A DNA stretch of 64,000 nucleotides from Mesorhizobium sp. L-2-11 (GTDB lineage Bacteria; Pseudomonadota; Alphaproteobacteria; Rhizobiales; Rhizobiaceae): contig NZ_AP023257.1 in NCBI RefSeq assembly GCF_016756595.1, positions 6,278,001 through 6,342,000 on the forward strand, read 5' to 3'. The position numbers and the translations under genes are program-made. Each line of letters starts with the position of its first letter. Positions within the stretch are counted from its first letter, which is position 1. Positions 1-8,644 of the stretch are shown one piece after another. The notes under the pieces were generated by a model, which worked only from the letters and a program-made list of their open reading frames with translations, was not told where the DNA came from and ran no database searches.

Positions 1-884
1 TCAGCGGACAGCGAATCCATCGGATGCAGGATGCCTATGAGATCTCCCTGCTTCACTTCATCCAATACCGAGCAGCGAGGTTCGAAGATGCCGGTTGCAG
101 GCGATTTCAACTCGTCGGAAGGATGCGTTTCGAGTGTTCGGCCGGACTTCTTTTGATGGAACGTTGGATACTCGGCTTTACCCTCGACCAGCCCGAGCGC
201 GATGAGCGCGTTGCGTACTCCAGCCTCGTAGATCGCCAGATTGTCCGCACCGACCGTGCCGCCGCCGAATTCAGTGCAAACAAACACCTTGCCCTGGTTT
301 TGCGCCAGGATATCGAACATTCCAGCCGTGTCGTTGTATTCCCAGACCAATGTCAAGGGCAATTTGAACGCTTCCGCCATTCTCACCGTCCTGGCCATGA
401 GATCGGGATCGGCAATGGGGTGCGTCGTGGTCGCCGGCGGAAAATCCCACGTTGGTCCAAAGCTGTGCAGATCAAATACGGTGTCGACCACTGGCAACAA
501 TACGCGCGAAACCGCATCCGCGATTCGTTCGGTCACTGGCCCGTCGGCGCGGCCCGGAAACACGCGGTTGAGATTCAACCCGTCGAGCGGAGTATTGCGG
601 CTCCATGCCTGCACGGCCAATGGATTGAGCACCGGCAGGACGATGACCCTTCCACAGGTTTGCTCTTCTGGCAACCACTCAATAAGGCGTCGCGCGACTA
701 GTGGCCCCTCCAGTTCATTGCCATGATTTCCGCCGGTGACAAGGAGGGGCGGTCCCTCTCCTTTATTGAGACTGAAGACCGGGAGCGAAAGCTCTCCGCG
801 GTCGGCACCTCCCGGGACAACGAGATGCCCCCTGCTCACCCCGGGCGTATCGAGATCAAACGTAAGATATGGTGCTTCGCTCAT
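1..884 (-). CDS. DoeB-like N-acyl amino acid deacetylase (AstE/AspA family), C-terminus cut by window edge
   Basis: Reading leftward from the ATG at 884-882, an uninterrupted frame of about 294 codons runs off the window. It belongs to the succinylglutamate desuccinylase/aspartoacylase family of zinc carboxypeptidase-like deacylases. The zinc-site motif GGNHGNELEG lies near residue 55, LNLNRVFPGR near 115 and the second metal histidine in FDLHSFG near 145. Overall layout resembles DoeB/EutE, which removes acetate from N-acetyl-diaminobutyrate in ectoine breakdown. The substrate here is inferred, since the subfamily also acts on other N-acyl amino acids. A DoeA/EutD-like gene lies at the opposite end of the window, but the two are far apart and need not act together. 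The end of the protein is not visible. Confidence 0.8.
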   Translation of the reverse strand, partial: MSEAPYLTFDLDTPGVSRGHLVVPGGADRGELSLPVFSLNKGEGPPLLVTGGNHGNELEGPLVARRLIEWLPEEQTCGRVIVLPVLNPLAVQAWSRNTPLDGLNLNRVFPGRADGPVTERIADAVSRVLLPVVDTVFDLHSFGPTWDFPPATTTHPIADPDLMARTVRMAEAFKLPLTLVWEYNDTAGMFDILAQNQGKVFVCTEFGGGTVGADNLAIYEAGVRNALIALGLVEGKAEYPTFHQKKSGRTLETHPSDELKSPATGIFEPRCSVLDEVKQGDLIGILHPMDSLSA

Positions 885-990
885 TGTTCAACCTATTGCG
901 AGTATTCAGGCGACCTGGGCGCCGGGTTTACGATAGCAGTTGCGCGTTTGCATTCTCTCACTTTGGAAGTATGCGCCACGCGGTGTTCAA

Positions 991-1047
991 TTCGCCAATA
1001 TAATGTCCCGGACGGTGCCATCGCATTTTCAGATGGCCAGCGCCTGC
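991..1047. repeat. 57-bp repeat, copy 1 (second copy at 26564-26620)
   Basis: This stretch aligns without gaps to 26564-26620, with about 9 mismatches by eye. Both copies lie a short way upstream of a minus-strand start codon (DoeB-like here, a methylaspartate ammonia-lyase-like start there) and both are near fragments of an oligopeptide ABC ATPase. It is probably the tail of a lost shared gene; no product is recognisable. The rest of 885-1290 holds no gene I can support. Confidence 0.6.
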
Positions 1048-1294
1048 TTCGCTGGACTCCGCTGCTCCGATGTTCACAAGGAAGAACTGGAACCGTGGCG
1101 AATAGCGGGCCTCTCCTTCATAGACCTAGCACCGACAGCGTACTTGCCCGCCACACAGGCCAACCCAGGGATCTTGCAAGCTTAGTGGAGACGTTGGAGC
1201 GTTTCATCACCGGTCGAGGGCTAAGAAGCATATTGCCCGCTACCGTGCTCAATCCTGGCAGACATTATCAGCGCCTAGTTGCACTGCCCGTTGC

Positions 1295-1567
1295 TCCAAG
1301 ACGCCAGGCTTGTGCGAGATGAAGATGAAGGCGATGCCGATCCACTCTTGCAGATCCATGGGCAGGGTTCACGATCTGGGCCTACACGAAGACGTCCAGG
1401 GCCGAGGCCCTCTCGTCGGCGATGATATGCGAGACTTGAAGGGCCGCTTCGGCGCAATGTGCCGAGCTCTGGCGCGGGCCAACCGACAGTGCGGACGGGA
1501 CTTTGCGGGCGACGAGGGCCTTGGTCATACCGCCCAGTAGGGCCTGCCGGCGGAGCTTAGGGCCCAT
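1295..1567 (-). pseudogene. Remnant of an oligopeptide ABC transporter ATPase (DppF type)
   Basis: Minus-strand frames here contain a decayed Walker B/D-loop region, IIADERASALDV, which matches [12 protein letters not shown] of the intact DppF-like protein encoded at 31822-32853. The following DNA (1310-1370) still aligns with the part of that gene encoding the [14 protein letters not shown] region. The frame is broken and both ends are missing, so it cannot make an ATPase. It is one of several fragments of a peptide-transporter module scattered in the window. Confidence 0.6.
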
Positions 1568-1607
1568 CTGGGCGCTAGATGACCCAGATATGGATACTGC
1601 ATTTGAC
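1564..1607 (+). promoter_or_regulatory. 44-bp conserved upstream box, copy A (MFS gene)
   Basis: One of six ungapped 44-bp copies. Read on the strand of the downstream gene it starts CCATCT, has the dyad CATCTGGGCGCTAGATG, and ends GCATTTGAC. The end lies 127 bp before the preferred MFS start at 1734. The terminal TTGAC could be a -35 element. Function is inferred from recurrence and position. Confidence 0.6.
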
Positions 1608-1733
1608 GCAAGCTAGCAGGTGATCAATCTTGGACTGGAACGAGATTGCAAAATGGTGGCAATCTGCGCCTGCACATCTTCCGCGCAGGGCGTGTCTATA
1701 CGAACCGTCAAACGAGAGGCGACACTCCGAAAT

Positions 1734-3389
1734 ATGCGCAGGGTGGCGGAAGCAGATGACGACCCAGTTTCGCCGGCGACGTTTGCGCCACTTATGCAGC
1801 CGACTTTTCTTTCGATCTGGCTCGCCACCCAGGTCTCTACTCTCGGCTGGTTGATGCAGACTGTCGCCATCAGCTGGCTGATGGCGACAGTCTCGACTTC
1901 CGATCTGATGGTCGCGCTGGTACCGGCGTCATCGACGCTGCCCGCATTCATTCTATCTGTCTTCGTCGGGGCCATCGCCGACAATTTCAACCGTCGCAGG
2001 GTCATGTTCGCCGGCCGGTGCATTATGGTGATAGCATCTGCCATGCTGACTGCGTCTGTGGCGCTGGGCTTTGTCGACCCGTGGATGATCCTCGGCTTCA
2101 GCTTCTTGATCGCATGCGGGGGCGCTCTCAATGATCCCGCCTGGCAAGCCTCGGTTGGCGATATCGTGGACAGACGCGATGTTCCCGCTGCGGTCAACCT
2201 CCTCTCCCTCGGCTTCAACACTGTCCGCACCGTGGGCCCGGCGCTCGGCGGCATCGTGGTTGCCTCGTTCGGGCTGCTGACGGCTTTTGCCGTGACCACA
2301 CTCAGCTACCTGGTACCTCTGGGGACCATATGGCGCTGCAAGTGGAAGGTTCGCTCTTGGCCTCTTCCGCGTGAGCCGATGAGGACGGCGATCTATGACG
2401 GGCTGCGCTTCACGGCGATGTCGTCCGAAATCAAGGCGGCGATCGCGCGCGGAACTCTCTTTGGCCTGGCAAGTATCGCCATACTCGCGCTGCTGCCCCT
2501 GGTCGTCCGCGATCAGCTGGGAGGAGGACCACTCGCCTATGGCGCCCTCATGGCCGGCTTCGGGACAGGCGCTGTCATCGCCGGCATCTCCAATGGCATG
2601 TTCAGACGGATCTTGTCTCAAGAACGACTAATGACGCTCGCGTGCGTCGCCTGCGCGGCATGCTCCCTCTCCCTTGCGCTGACCTCTTCGATTGCGGTGG
2701 CGGCAATTGCGCTCGCCTTGGGCGGCGCGGGCTGGGTCACAGCCTGGTCCGGGGTTGCCGTGAGCGTACAGCTGGCGAGCCCGCGCTGGGTCGTGGGTCG
2801 CACCATCTCGATCTATTATGCATTGATAGATGGCGGTATCGCGGCCGGCAGTTGGGTGTGGGGCACGGTGGCGCAGAACCATTCCCTGACCTTGGCGCTG
2901 GAGGGTTCTGCTGGTGCTCTGTTGCTCGTTGTCGCGACCGGCGCGTTGTTTCCTCTGCGCGAGCGCCGCGAGTCCGAGCCCGATCCTTTGGAGGAATTCG
3001 ACGCCCCAGTTGTCGCTGTCAATCTGAACCCAAGAAGCGGTCCCATCGTCATCAGGGTCGAATATCTGATAGCCGAGAGAAATCTAGAGGCTTTCCTCGA
3101 CCTCATGCGGCAGCGGAGGCATGTACACAGCCGCGTCGGTGCTCGGAATTGGACGCTCCAGCGCAACCTTCAGAAGCCTATGCAATGGACAGAGACGTTC
3201 CGCACACCGACCTGGACGGACTACCTTCGACTCAATTATCGTCTCACGGAAGACGACAAGGAACTGGACGAACGGGTCCTTCTCCTGCACGGAGGAGATA
3301 TCCCACCTCAGACCACGCTTTCGATTGAGCGACCCACAGGCTCTGCTCGCAATACCGAGCCATTAACGCCTTATTTTCCCCACCGTTGA
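1734..3389 (+). CDS. MFS exporter of the MFS_3 family with C-terminal antibiotic biosynthesis monooxygenase-like tail
   Basis: A 551-residue major facilitator protein in the inner membrane. About 400 residues of alternating hydrophobic segments begin with FLSIWLATQVSTLGW and include the cytoplasmic-loop motif GAIADNFNRRRV. They are followed by a soluble tail (about residues 415-535) with the pattern RVEYLIAERNLEAFLDLM and a WTETFRTPTW stretch, as usual in this family of EntS-like exporters, in which the tail resembles a small ferredoxin-like domain. The ATG at 1734 is preferred to upstream starts because it follows GAGG, begins close to the usual family start, and lies downstream of the putative promoter box at 1564-1607. 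The substrate is unknown. No partner gene is adjacent. Confidence 0.8.
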   Translation: MRRVAEADDDPVSPATFAPLMQPTFLSIWLATQVSTLGWLMQTVAISWLMATVSTSDLMVALVPASSTLPAFILSVFVGAIADNFNRRRVMFAGRCIMVIASAMLTASVALGFVDPWMILGFSFLIACGGALNDPAWQASVGDIVDRRDVPAAVNLLSLGFNTVRTVGPALGGIVVASFGLLTAFAVTTLSYLVPLGTIWRCKWKVRSWPLPREPMRTAIYDGLRFTAMSSEIKAAIARGTLFGLASIAILALLPLVVRDQLGGGPLAYGALMAGFGTGAVIAGISNGMFRRILSQERLMTLACVACAACSLSLALTSSIAVAAIALALGGAGWVTAWSGVAVSVQLASPRWVVGRTISIYYALIDGGIAAGSWVWGTVAQNHSLTLALEGSAGALLLVVATGALFPLRERRESEPDPLEEFDAPVVAVNLNPRSGPIVIRVEYLIAERNLEAFLDLMRQRRHVHSRVGARNWTLQRNLQKPMQWTETFRTPTWTDYLRLNYRLTEDDKELDERVLLLHGGDIPPQTTLSIERPTGSARNTEPLTPYFPHR

Positions 3390-3706
3390 CTTCTTTACGG
3401 GTGTACTTCTCGTACAACTCGCGCATGCACTAGATCACGACTGATTACGCTATGCTAGAGAGTGTTGATGGCGGCGGCCAAGGAGTTGAGCAAGGCGACA
3501 GCTTCTTCGTAGCGGCCCGGACGCTGCAGGATTCGAGCGTCTTGACAGCGACGGCTATGAAAGGATTGCCGCTCAAGGTTCCGATCTGCGAAAGAGCGTG
3601 TTCAATGTTAGACGGGCTTACCGGGATGGCCAGGACGAGATGACCGCTGCATGAGCATTTGCAAGCAGCATGAGAATTCTAAGGGCCGTCAAGGTCGATC
3701 CGGCAT
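3390..3706. other. Unassigned stretch after the MFS gene
   Basis: No convincing gene. On the minus strand, one frame ending at the stop at 3457-3455 reads like the last 25 or so residues of a protein (RPGRYEEAVALLNSLAAA), but it is closed upstream within about 50 codons and I could not identify a family. It may be the tail of a deleted gene. Confidence 0.3.
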
Positions 3707-3750
3707 CCATCTCGCCTCTAGATGATAGTGATAGACAGACTGAATTTGAC
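3707..3750 (+). promoter_or_regulatory. 44-bp conserved upstream box, copy B (etfB-etfA)
   Basis: Second copy of the box. The dyad is CATCTCGCCTCTAGATG and the end is ACTGAATTTGAC. It lies 348 bp upstream of etfB. TTTGATG follows the TTGAC after about 16 bp, a poor -10 candidate. The 348-bp leader carries no gene I can recognise. Confidence 0.6.
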
Positions 3751-4098
3751 TTGAGATGCTTGGCCATTTGATGTTTGTCTGAATATTCGTCAGCCGCTAC
3801 GAGGCGCATTGAAGCGGTCTGGTTGTCAGATTCCTTGTAAACCATCGTGGCTGCCTGGCTCCTCCACATGAAACTTCTTCCAATCCTGCTTAGTCCTGTG
3901 TGAGTAGTCTTTCACAAGAACCCAGGCGGTCGCGTCCCCATGAGATGCTCAAAAAGGAGCGGGGTCCCGAAGTTATTTCCGCCGCACGCAAATTCTCGTC
4001 AACTTGAGCCCGCGACATGCAGGAAGCGGATCGCCGCTAAGGCGGGTGAAAGCCTCGCTGTCGGCGACATACTCTGGAATTCGAATAGGAGAAGCTAG

Positions 4099-4848
4099 AT
4101 GAAAGTTCTTGTTCCGGTAAAGCGGGTTGTGGATGCGAATGTGAAGGTTCGTGTGAAGGCTGACGGTTCGGCGGTGGAACTCGCCAACGTCAAGATGGCG
4201 ATGAACCCGTTCGACGAGATCGCGGTCGAAGAGGCGATCCGGCTGAAGGAGGCCGGCAAGGCGGAGGAGATCATCGTTGTCTCGATCGGGCCGCAGCAGG
4301 CGCAGGAGACCTTGCGCACCGCGCTCGCCATGGGCGCCGACCGCGCCATCCTGGTCAAGACCGACGAGCAGACCGAGCCGCTGGGCGTCGCCAAGGTGCT
4401 GAAGGGCGTGGTCGAGGCGGAAAAGCCCGGTCTCGTCATTCTCGGCAAGCAGGCGATCGATGACGATTCGAACCAGACCGGCCAGATGCTGGCCGCACTT
4501 CTGGGCTGGGCGCAAGGCACTTTTGCATCCAAGGTCGTTATCGATGGCGACAAGGCCAAGGTGACGCGCGAGGTCGATGGCGGCCTGCAGACGGTGGAGC
4601 TGAAGATGCCCGCGATCGTCACCGCGGATCTTCGCCTAAACCAGCCGCGCTATGCGTCGCTGCCCAACATCATGAAGGCCAAGAAGAAGCCGCTCGACGA
4701 GAAATCTCCCGCTGATTACCGCGCCGACGTCAAGCCACGGCTGAAGGTGATCAAGACCGAGGAGCCGGGCGACCGCAAGGCCGGCGTCAAGGTCAAGAGT
4801 GTCGCCGAATTGGTCGCCAAGCTCAAGAACGAAGCCGGCGTGCTGTAG
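4099..4848 (+). CDS. etfB: Electron transfer flavoprotein beta subunit
   Basis: A 249-residue protein, the normal length for housekeeping-type EtfB. It starts [12 protein letters not shown] and carries the AMP/FAD-site region typical of the family ([52 protein letters not shown]). With EtfA it forms the soluble FAD heterodimer that takes electrons from flavin dehydrogenases, including acyl-CoA, dimethylglycine and sarcosine dehydrogenases, and passes them to ETF-ubiquinone oxidoreductase. AGGAG lies 8 bp before the ATG. Sequence and length fit EtfB better than the nitrogen-fixation homologue FixA. The dimethylglycine dehydrogenase-like gene at 21164 is a plausible electron donor; this is inference. 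Confidence 0.93.
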   Translation: MKVLVPVKRVVDANVKVRVKADGSAVELANVKMAMNPFDEIAVEEAIRLKEAGKAEEIIVVSIGPQQAQETLRTALAMGADRAILVKTDEQTEPLGVAKVLKGVVEAEKPGLVILGKQAIDDDSNQTGQMLAALLGWAQGTFASKVVIDGDKAKVTREVDGGLQTVELKMPAIVTADLRLNQPRYASLPNIMKAKKKPLDEKSPADYRADVKPRLKVIKTEEPGDRKAGVKVKSVAELVAKLKNEAGVL

Positions 4849-4970
4849 GAATTCATGTGATGCCGGCCTGCAAAAGGCAGGGTTCTCCGCTCACCTAGGC
4901 TCACGTACTGAAGTACGCTCCGCTCGGGTTCTCGAACCCAACCGTTTTCGACTCGGCCTGACATGAATTC
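4849..4970. repeat. Inverted-repeat intergenic element between etfB and etfA
   Basis: The 160-bp gap between etfB and etfA contains a perfect 10-bp inverted repeat at its edges (GAATTCATGT at 4849-4858, ACATGAATTC at 4961-4970) and an internal hairpin CGTACTGAAGTACG near 4904-4917. It resembles the palindromic intergenic repeats common in rhizobial genomes. It may be a small mobile repeat and could form an mRNA structure that sets the ratio of the two subunits. Confidence 0.55.
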
Positions 4971-5007
4971 GAGACGTCCCCACTGAAGTGGATCAAGGAA
5001 TAAAAAG

Positions 5008-5937
5008 ATGACAATTCTTCTGATTGCCGAACACGACAATGCGACGCTTTCCGACCAGACCGCCAAGGCGCTTTCGGCGGCACTGCAGATCGGCTCCGAC
5101 GTGCATGTGCTGGTCGCCGGCAAGGGCGCGAAGGGCGCAACCGACGCCGCCGCCAAGCTCAAAGGCGTGAGCAAGGTGCTGCTCGCCGAAGCCGACGAAC
5201 TCACCGAGCGTCTCGCCGAGCCGCTGGCGGCGCTCGTCGTCGGCATCGCCGACGCCTATGACACGATCGTCGCGCCGGCGACCTCGTCGGGCAAGAACGT
5301 CGCGCCACGCGTGGCAGCCCTGCTCGATGTCGCGCAAGTGTCGGAGATCATCGAAGTTGTCTCGCCCGACACCTTCAAGCGGCCGATCTATGCCGGCAAC
5401 GCCATCCAGACGGTGCAGTCGAGCGACGCCAAGAAGGTGATCACCGTGCGCACCGCCTCCTTTCAGGCTGCACCCGAAGGAGGTTCAGCCCCGGTCGAGA
5501 CGGTTCAGGCCGCAGTCAATCCCGGCCTGTCGAGCTTCGTCGAGAACAAGCTTTCCGAGACCGATCGTCCGGCGCTAACTTCGGCCAAGATCATCATCTC
5601 GGGCGGCCGCGCGCTGGGCTCCTCGGAGAAGTTCCAGGAAGTCATCCTGCCGATCGCTGACAAGCTCGGCGCCGCCGTCGGCGCCTCTCGTGCCGCAGTC
5701 GATGCCGGCTACGCGCCGAACGACTGGCAGGTCGGCCAGACCGGCAAGGTGGTCGCACCCGATCTCTACATCGCCGTCGGCATCTCCGGCGCCATCCAGC
5801 ATCTTGCCGGCATGAAGGATTCGAAGGTCATCGTCGCCATCAACAAGGACGAGGAAGCGCCGATCTTCCAGGTCGCCGACTACGGCCTCGTCGGCGACCT
5901 TTTCCAGATCCTCCCCGAACTCCAGAACCAACTGTGA
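5008..5937 (+). CDS. etfA: Electron transfer flavoprotein alpha subunit
   Basis: A 309-residue protein of normal EtfA length. The N-terminal domain holds the EtfB contact region; the C-terminal FAD domain shows [12 protein letters not shown] (about residue 198), [20 protein letters not shown] (about 224) and [22 protein letters not shown] (about 264), which bind the FAD. It is cotranscribed with etfB across a 159-bp gap holding an inverted repeat. AAGGAAT lies before the start. It transfers electrons to the quinone pool through ETF-QO, which is not encoded in this window. Confidence 0.94.
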   Translation: MTILLIAEHDNATLSDQTAKALSAALQIGSDVHVLVAGKGAKGATDAAAKLKGVSKVLLAEADELTERLAEPLAALVVGIADAYDTIVAPATSSGKNVAPRVAALLDVAQVSEIIEVVSPDTFKRPIYAGNAIQTVQSSDAKKVITVRTASFQAAPEGGSAPVETVQAAVNPGLSSFVENKLSETDRPALTSAKIIISGGRALGSSEKFQEVILPIADKLGAAVGASRAAVDAGYAPNDWQVGQTGKVVAPDLYIAVGISGAIQHLAGMKDSKVIVAINKDEEAPIFQVADYGLVGDLFQILPELQNQL

Positions 5938-5944
5938 GGCATCC

Positions 5945-6688
5945 ATGTCTCAGCTCCACGTCCTGAACTTAGCCTGTGACAACCGCCCTGGGGTGGTGGC
6001 CGCCGTGACTACCGAATTGGCTGACTTAAAGGCAAACATCGCGGAAAGTAGTCAGTTTTGGGACCGCATTAGCATTCTTCATGCGAACGCGGTCGAGGGG
6101 GACAACTCCCTTTCGGCGAAGAGAATCGAGCATGCACCGAAATCGGTGATCGACCGCTTTGGCTTGCATTGGAGGCGGAGGTGGCAACGATTGTCTCCAA
6201 CCACGACGAAAGCCGCGAGACTGCCGCGCGCGAAGGAATTCCTTTCATTATTGGAAGGTGATTGCCGAGAACAAGGCCGAGCACGAACGGAGGCTGCTTG
6301 ACTTCGTACAGGAGGCTTAGGCAGACCTCGTCGTCTTGGGCCCGGTATATGCAAGTATTGTCGGATGGACTATCGACCCGGCTGTTCGGCAATCATCAAT
6401 ATTCATTATTCCTTTCTGCCCTCCTTCAAGGGGGCAAAACCCTATCATCAGGCCTTTGAACCCGGGGTAAAGTTGATCGGGCCACGGCCCATTACGTCAC
6501 ACCAGATCTCGACGAAGGACCGATTATCGAGCAGGAAGTCGGGCGTGTTGCGCATGCGATGACCGTGGATGACCTTGTTGCCACGGGTCGCGCTGTCGAA
6601 AGCCGCGTCCCCTGCTCGGGCCGTTAAGCTGCACCTCGAGAGACGCATCATGTTCAATGGCAACAGAACGATCGTTTTTCCCACCTGA
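5945..6688 (+). pseudogene. purU: Decayed formyltetrahydrofolate deformylase
   Basis: The frame opens seven bases after etfA with an ACT-type N-terminus (CDNRPGVVAAVTTEL, NIAESSQFWD) like PurU, which hydrolyses 10-formyl-THF to formate and THF. It then shifts frame several times. Catalytic-domain pieces follow in other frames: ATIVSNHDE (about 6181-6207), [10 protein letters not shown] (about 6340-6370), [23 protein letters not shown] (6415-6480), [11 protein letters not shown] in the next stretch, and a C-terminal VFNGNRTIVFP ending at the stop at 6686-6688. Segments between the ACT and catalytic domains are shortened. The order is complete, so this is a whole gene decayed in place. PurU often accompanies demethylating dehydrogenases that load one-carbon units onto THF. 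Confidence 0.85.
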
Positions 6689-6795
6689 CGACATTCGCCA
6701 ATGCAGCCAAAAGCTGGTGGCGCGCGGTCGAGGCCAATAGAGATATGACAAGGCCGTTAATCCGGACATGATTATCGCCTTACGATGGCTTCGCT

Positions 6796-6839
6796 CCATC
6801 TCGAAATCAGATTAGCCCAATTCACAAACTGAATTTGAC
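6796..6839 (+). promoter_or_regulatory. 44-bp conserved upstream box, copy C (oxidoreductase pair)
   Basis: Third copy. Its dyad is the weakest on one side (AATCTG on the opposite strand) but the TCGA core and the end AAACTGAATTTGAC are intact. It lies 185 bp upstream of the start at 7025. Just before it is the end of the purU remnant, so the box belongs to the 7025 gene rather than to etfA-purU. Confidence 0.58.
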
Positions 6840-7024
6840 ACAAGGCCTCATGACGAATGACATCAACCAACAGACTGGATGTTTGGACGTCTCAACGCAG
6901 GTACGTTCACCTGCCCTGCGTTGAGGGCTTCCGAAGTACCCGAGTGGGCGTCCGCGAGTCTCCGATGCAACTTGAACGGTGCGGACGAGCACCTCGCATC
7001 GTCAAGCAAATGTAAAGCGGACCT

Positions 7025-8644
7025 ATGAAGATCGATAAAAAATCCGTTGCAGGCAAAGAGCTAATTGTACAGGAACAGACCCAGCTCTTGGTAATTGGCG
7101 CGGGTCCTGCCGGTCTATCCGCCGCCATTGAGGCGGCTCGGCGAGGCCTTTCGGTTGTGCTCATTGATGAGAACCCGGTCCCCTTCAAGACGATGGGCGA
7201 CGAGGTGCCACTGCACTATGGACAGGGCATGTCCGGCATAGCGCGCAACCGTAATGCTATGATTGAGGCCTTCGTCACTTCCGAACCACTGATCCAGGTA
7301 GCATTCGACGCTGGCGTGGACGTGCGGCTCGGCACCGCCTGTTGGGGGCTTTATGCAAATGGTCCCGGTGTCCACTGGCTACCCGGCACGGTTGCCGGCT
7401 TGGCCGATGAGGAACGCGGCTGGCTGATCGGCGCGGAATACGTCATAGTCGCGGCGGGCCGGCGGGACATAGGACTTGGCTTCCCCGGCTGGGAGAAGCC
7501 GGGCGTAATAGGTGCCACGGCAGCGGTTACACTCGCGACGCGGTTCGGAGCCCTGAACCCTCGGCGGGTGGTTATCCTTGGCACCTCGGCAGAGGCGCTG
7601 ACTGCTGCCGCAGCACTCAGGGAGGCTGGCATCGAGATCGGGGCGATCGTGGAACAGGCGGCCGAGCCCGTCGGTCCCGCCCACCTTGTGACCGAATTGC
7701 GCGGCGCAGGGTGCGAATTCCTGACCCATCATGTCGTGCGCGAGGCGCTGGGGCGAGGATCGATCGAGGGAGTGCTAATTTCCGCCGTGGACAAGACCGG
7801 TCGATCCGTTGGCGAAGAGCGCCGGATTGGCTGTGAGGGCATCGTGCTGGCGGTCGGCGCGACGCCGGTCGTCGATCTGCTCGCCGCTCTCGGCTGCCGT
7901 ATTGCGTTTCAGCCGGAACGTGGCGGCTATGCGCCAGTGATGGACCCGGGTCAACGCACCAGCGTACACAACATCTTCGCGGTCGGCGACTGTGCCGGCA
8001 TCTGGCCTGCCAAGACGCTCGACCGCAGCATCGCAGCGGGCGAAGGTCTCCGCGCAGTCGGCACCATTCTGGGGGACGCCAGAAACTATAAGGTCCCTGA
8101 GCCCGACCGGCCAGCCTACGACATATCAGCTTATCGCATGGCTTGGGTGCGCGCCAGCGTCATAGCGGCGCGCGGCGAGTTCCACGTCTGTCAATGTGAG
8201 GAGGTCACCGCGAGAGAGATCATCGAGGTCCGTCCGCCGCGCTATCTCGGCTGGCCAGCCGACCGCCGCAACGACCGCTCGCTCTCGTCCCTGCTGGACG
8301 AGGCCCCCCCAAACCCAGACCAGGTCAAGCGGCTCACGCGCGCCGGCATGGGACCGTGCCAAGGACGGCGCTGCCGCGAGCAGATAGCGGCCTTGCTGGC
8401 GCTACAGGCCACCGCACCGCTGGCTGCTATCCCTCTCGCAGGCTACCGCGCGCCCGTGCGCCCGCTGCCCCTTGCGATCGCCAGCCAGCTTCCCGAATCG
8501 GCAGACCAGGCCCGACATTGGGAGCTCTGGTTCGGAATCCCCTCGCAGTGGCAAACCCAGTGGGAGGTTCCCGAATTTTATACGGTTGCCGCCAATGAAG
8601 CGACCGTCGCGGGGGCGGATGGTGAGGGAGGCGGCCATGAATGA
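7025..8644 (+). CDS. FAD/NAD(P)-binding oxidoreductase, HcnB / opine oxidase subunit A type
   Basis: A 539-residue flavoprotein. The FAD-binding Rossmann motif GAGPAGLSAAIEAARRG lies near residue 25, a second dinucleotide fold near 180 (RRVVILGTSAEA), and FAVGDCAGI near 320 is the usual FAD-closing motif. The C-terminal region has CQCEE and GPCQGRRC (about residues 387-450), the four-cysteine pattern of a BFD-like [2Fe-2S] domain. This is the layout of HcnB, of opine oxidase OoxA/NoxA and of D-hydroxyproline dehydrogenase subunits, which oxidise an amine or imino acid together with a DAO-type partner. That partner follows with an 8-bp overlap. Which substrate is oxidised cannot be told. It is not cyanide synthase by context, since the small HcnA-type subunit is absent. 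Confidence 0.82.
   Translation: MKIDKKSVAGKELIVQEQTQLLVIGAGPAGLSAAIEAARRGLSVVLIDENPVPFKTMGDEVPLHYGQGMSGIARNRNAMIEAFVTSEPLIQVAFDAGVDVRLGTACWGLYANGPGVHWLPGTVAGLADEERGWLIGAEYVIVAAGRRDIGLGFPGWEKPGVIGATAAVTLATRFGALNPRRVVILGTSAEALTAAAALREAGIEIGAIVEQAAEPVGPAHLVTELRGAGCEFLTHHVVREALGRGSIEGVLISAVDKTGRSVGEERRIGCEGIVLAVGATPVVDLLAALGCRIAFQPERGGYAPVMDPGQRTSVHNIFAVGDCAGIWPAKTLDRSIAAGEGLRAVGTILGDARNYKVPEPDRPAYDISAYRMAWVRASVIAARGEFHVCQCEEVTAREIIEVRPPRYLGWPADRRNDRSLSSLLDEAPPNPDQVKRLTRAGMGPCQGRRCREQIAALLALQATAPLAAIPLAGYRAPVRPLPLAIASQLPESADQARHWELWFGIPSQWQTQWEVPEFYTVAANEATVAGADGEGGGHE

Noticed and set aside
1613..2621. Long minus-strand frames opposite the MFS gene
   Set aside because: Shadows of a high-G+C gene; low-complexity, arginine/alanine-rich translations without a family.
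3244..3426. Minus-strand frame of 60 codons overlapping the MFS end
   Set aside because: Its first residues look protein-like but it overlaps the MFS C-terminus and has no ribosome site or recognisable family.
3751..4098. Glycine-type riboswitch in the etfB leader
   Set aside because: Small GC hairpins are present but the conserved riboswitch core was not seen.
4099..5937. fixBA of nitrogen fixation
   Set aside because: Lengths (249 and 309 residues) and sequence fit housekeeping EtfBA; no fixC or fixX follows.
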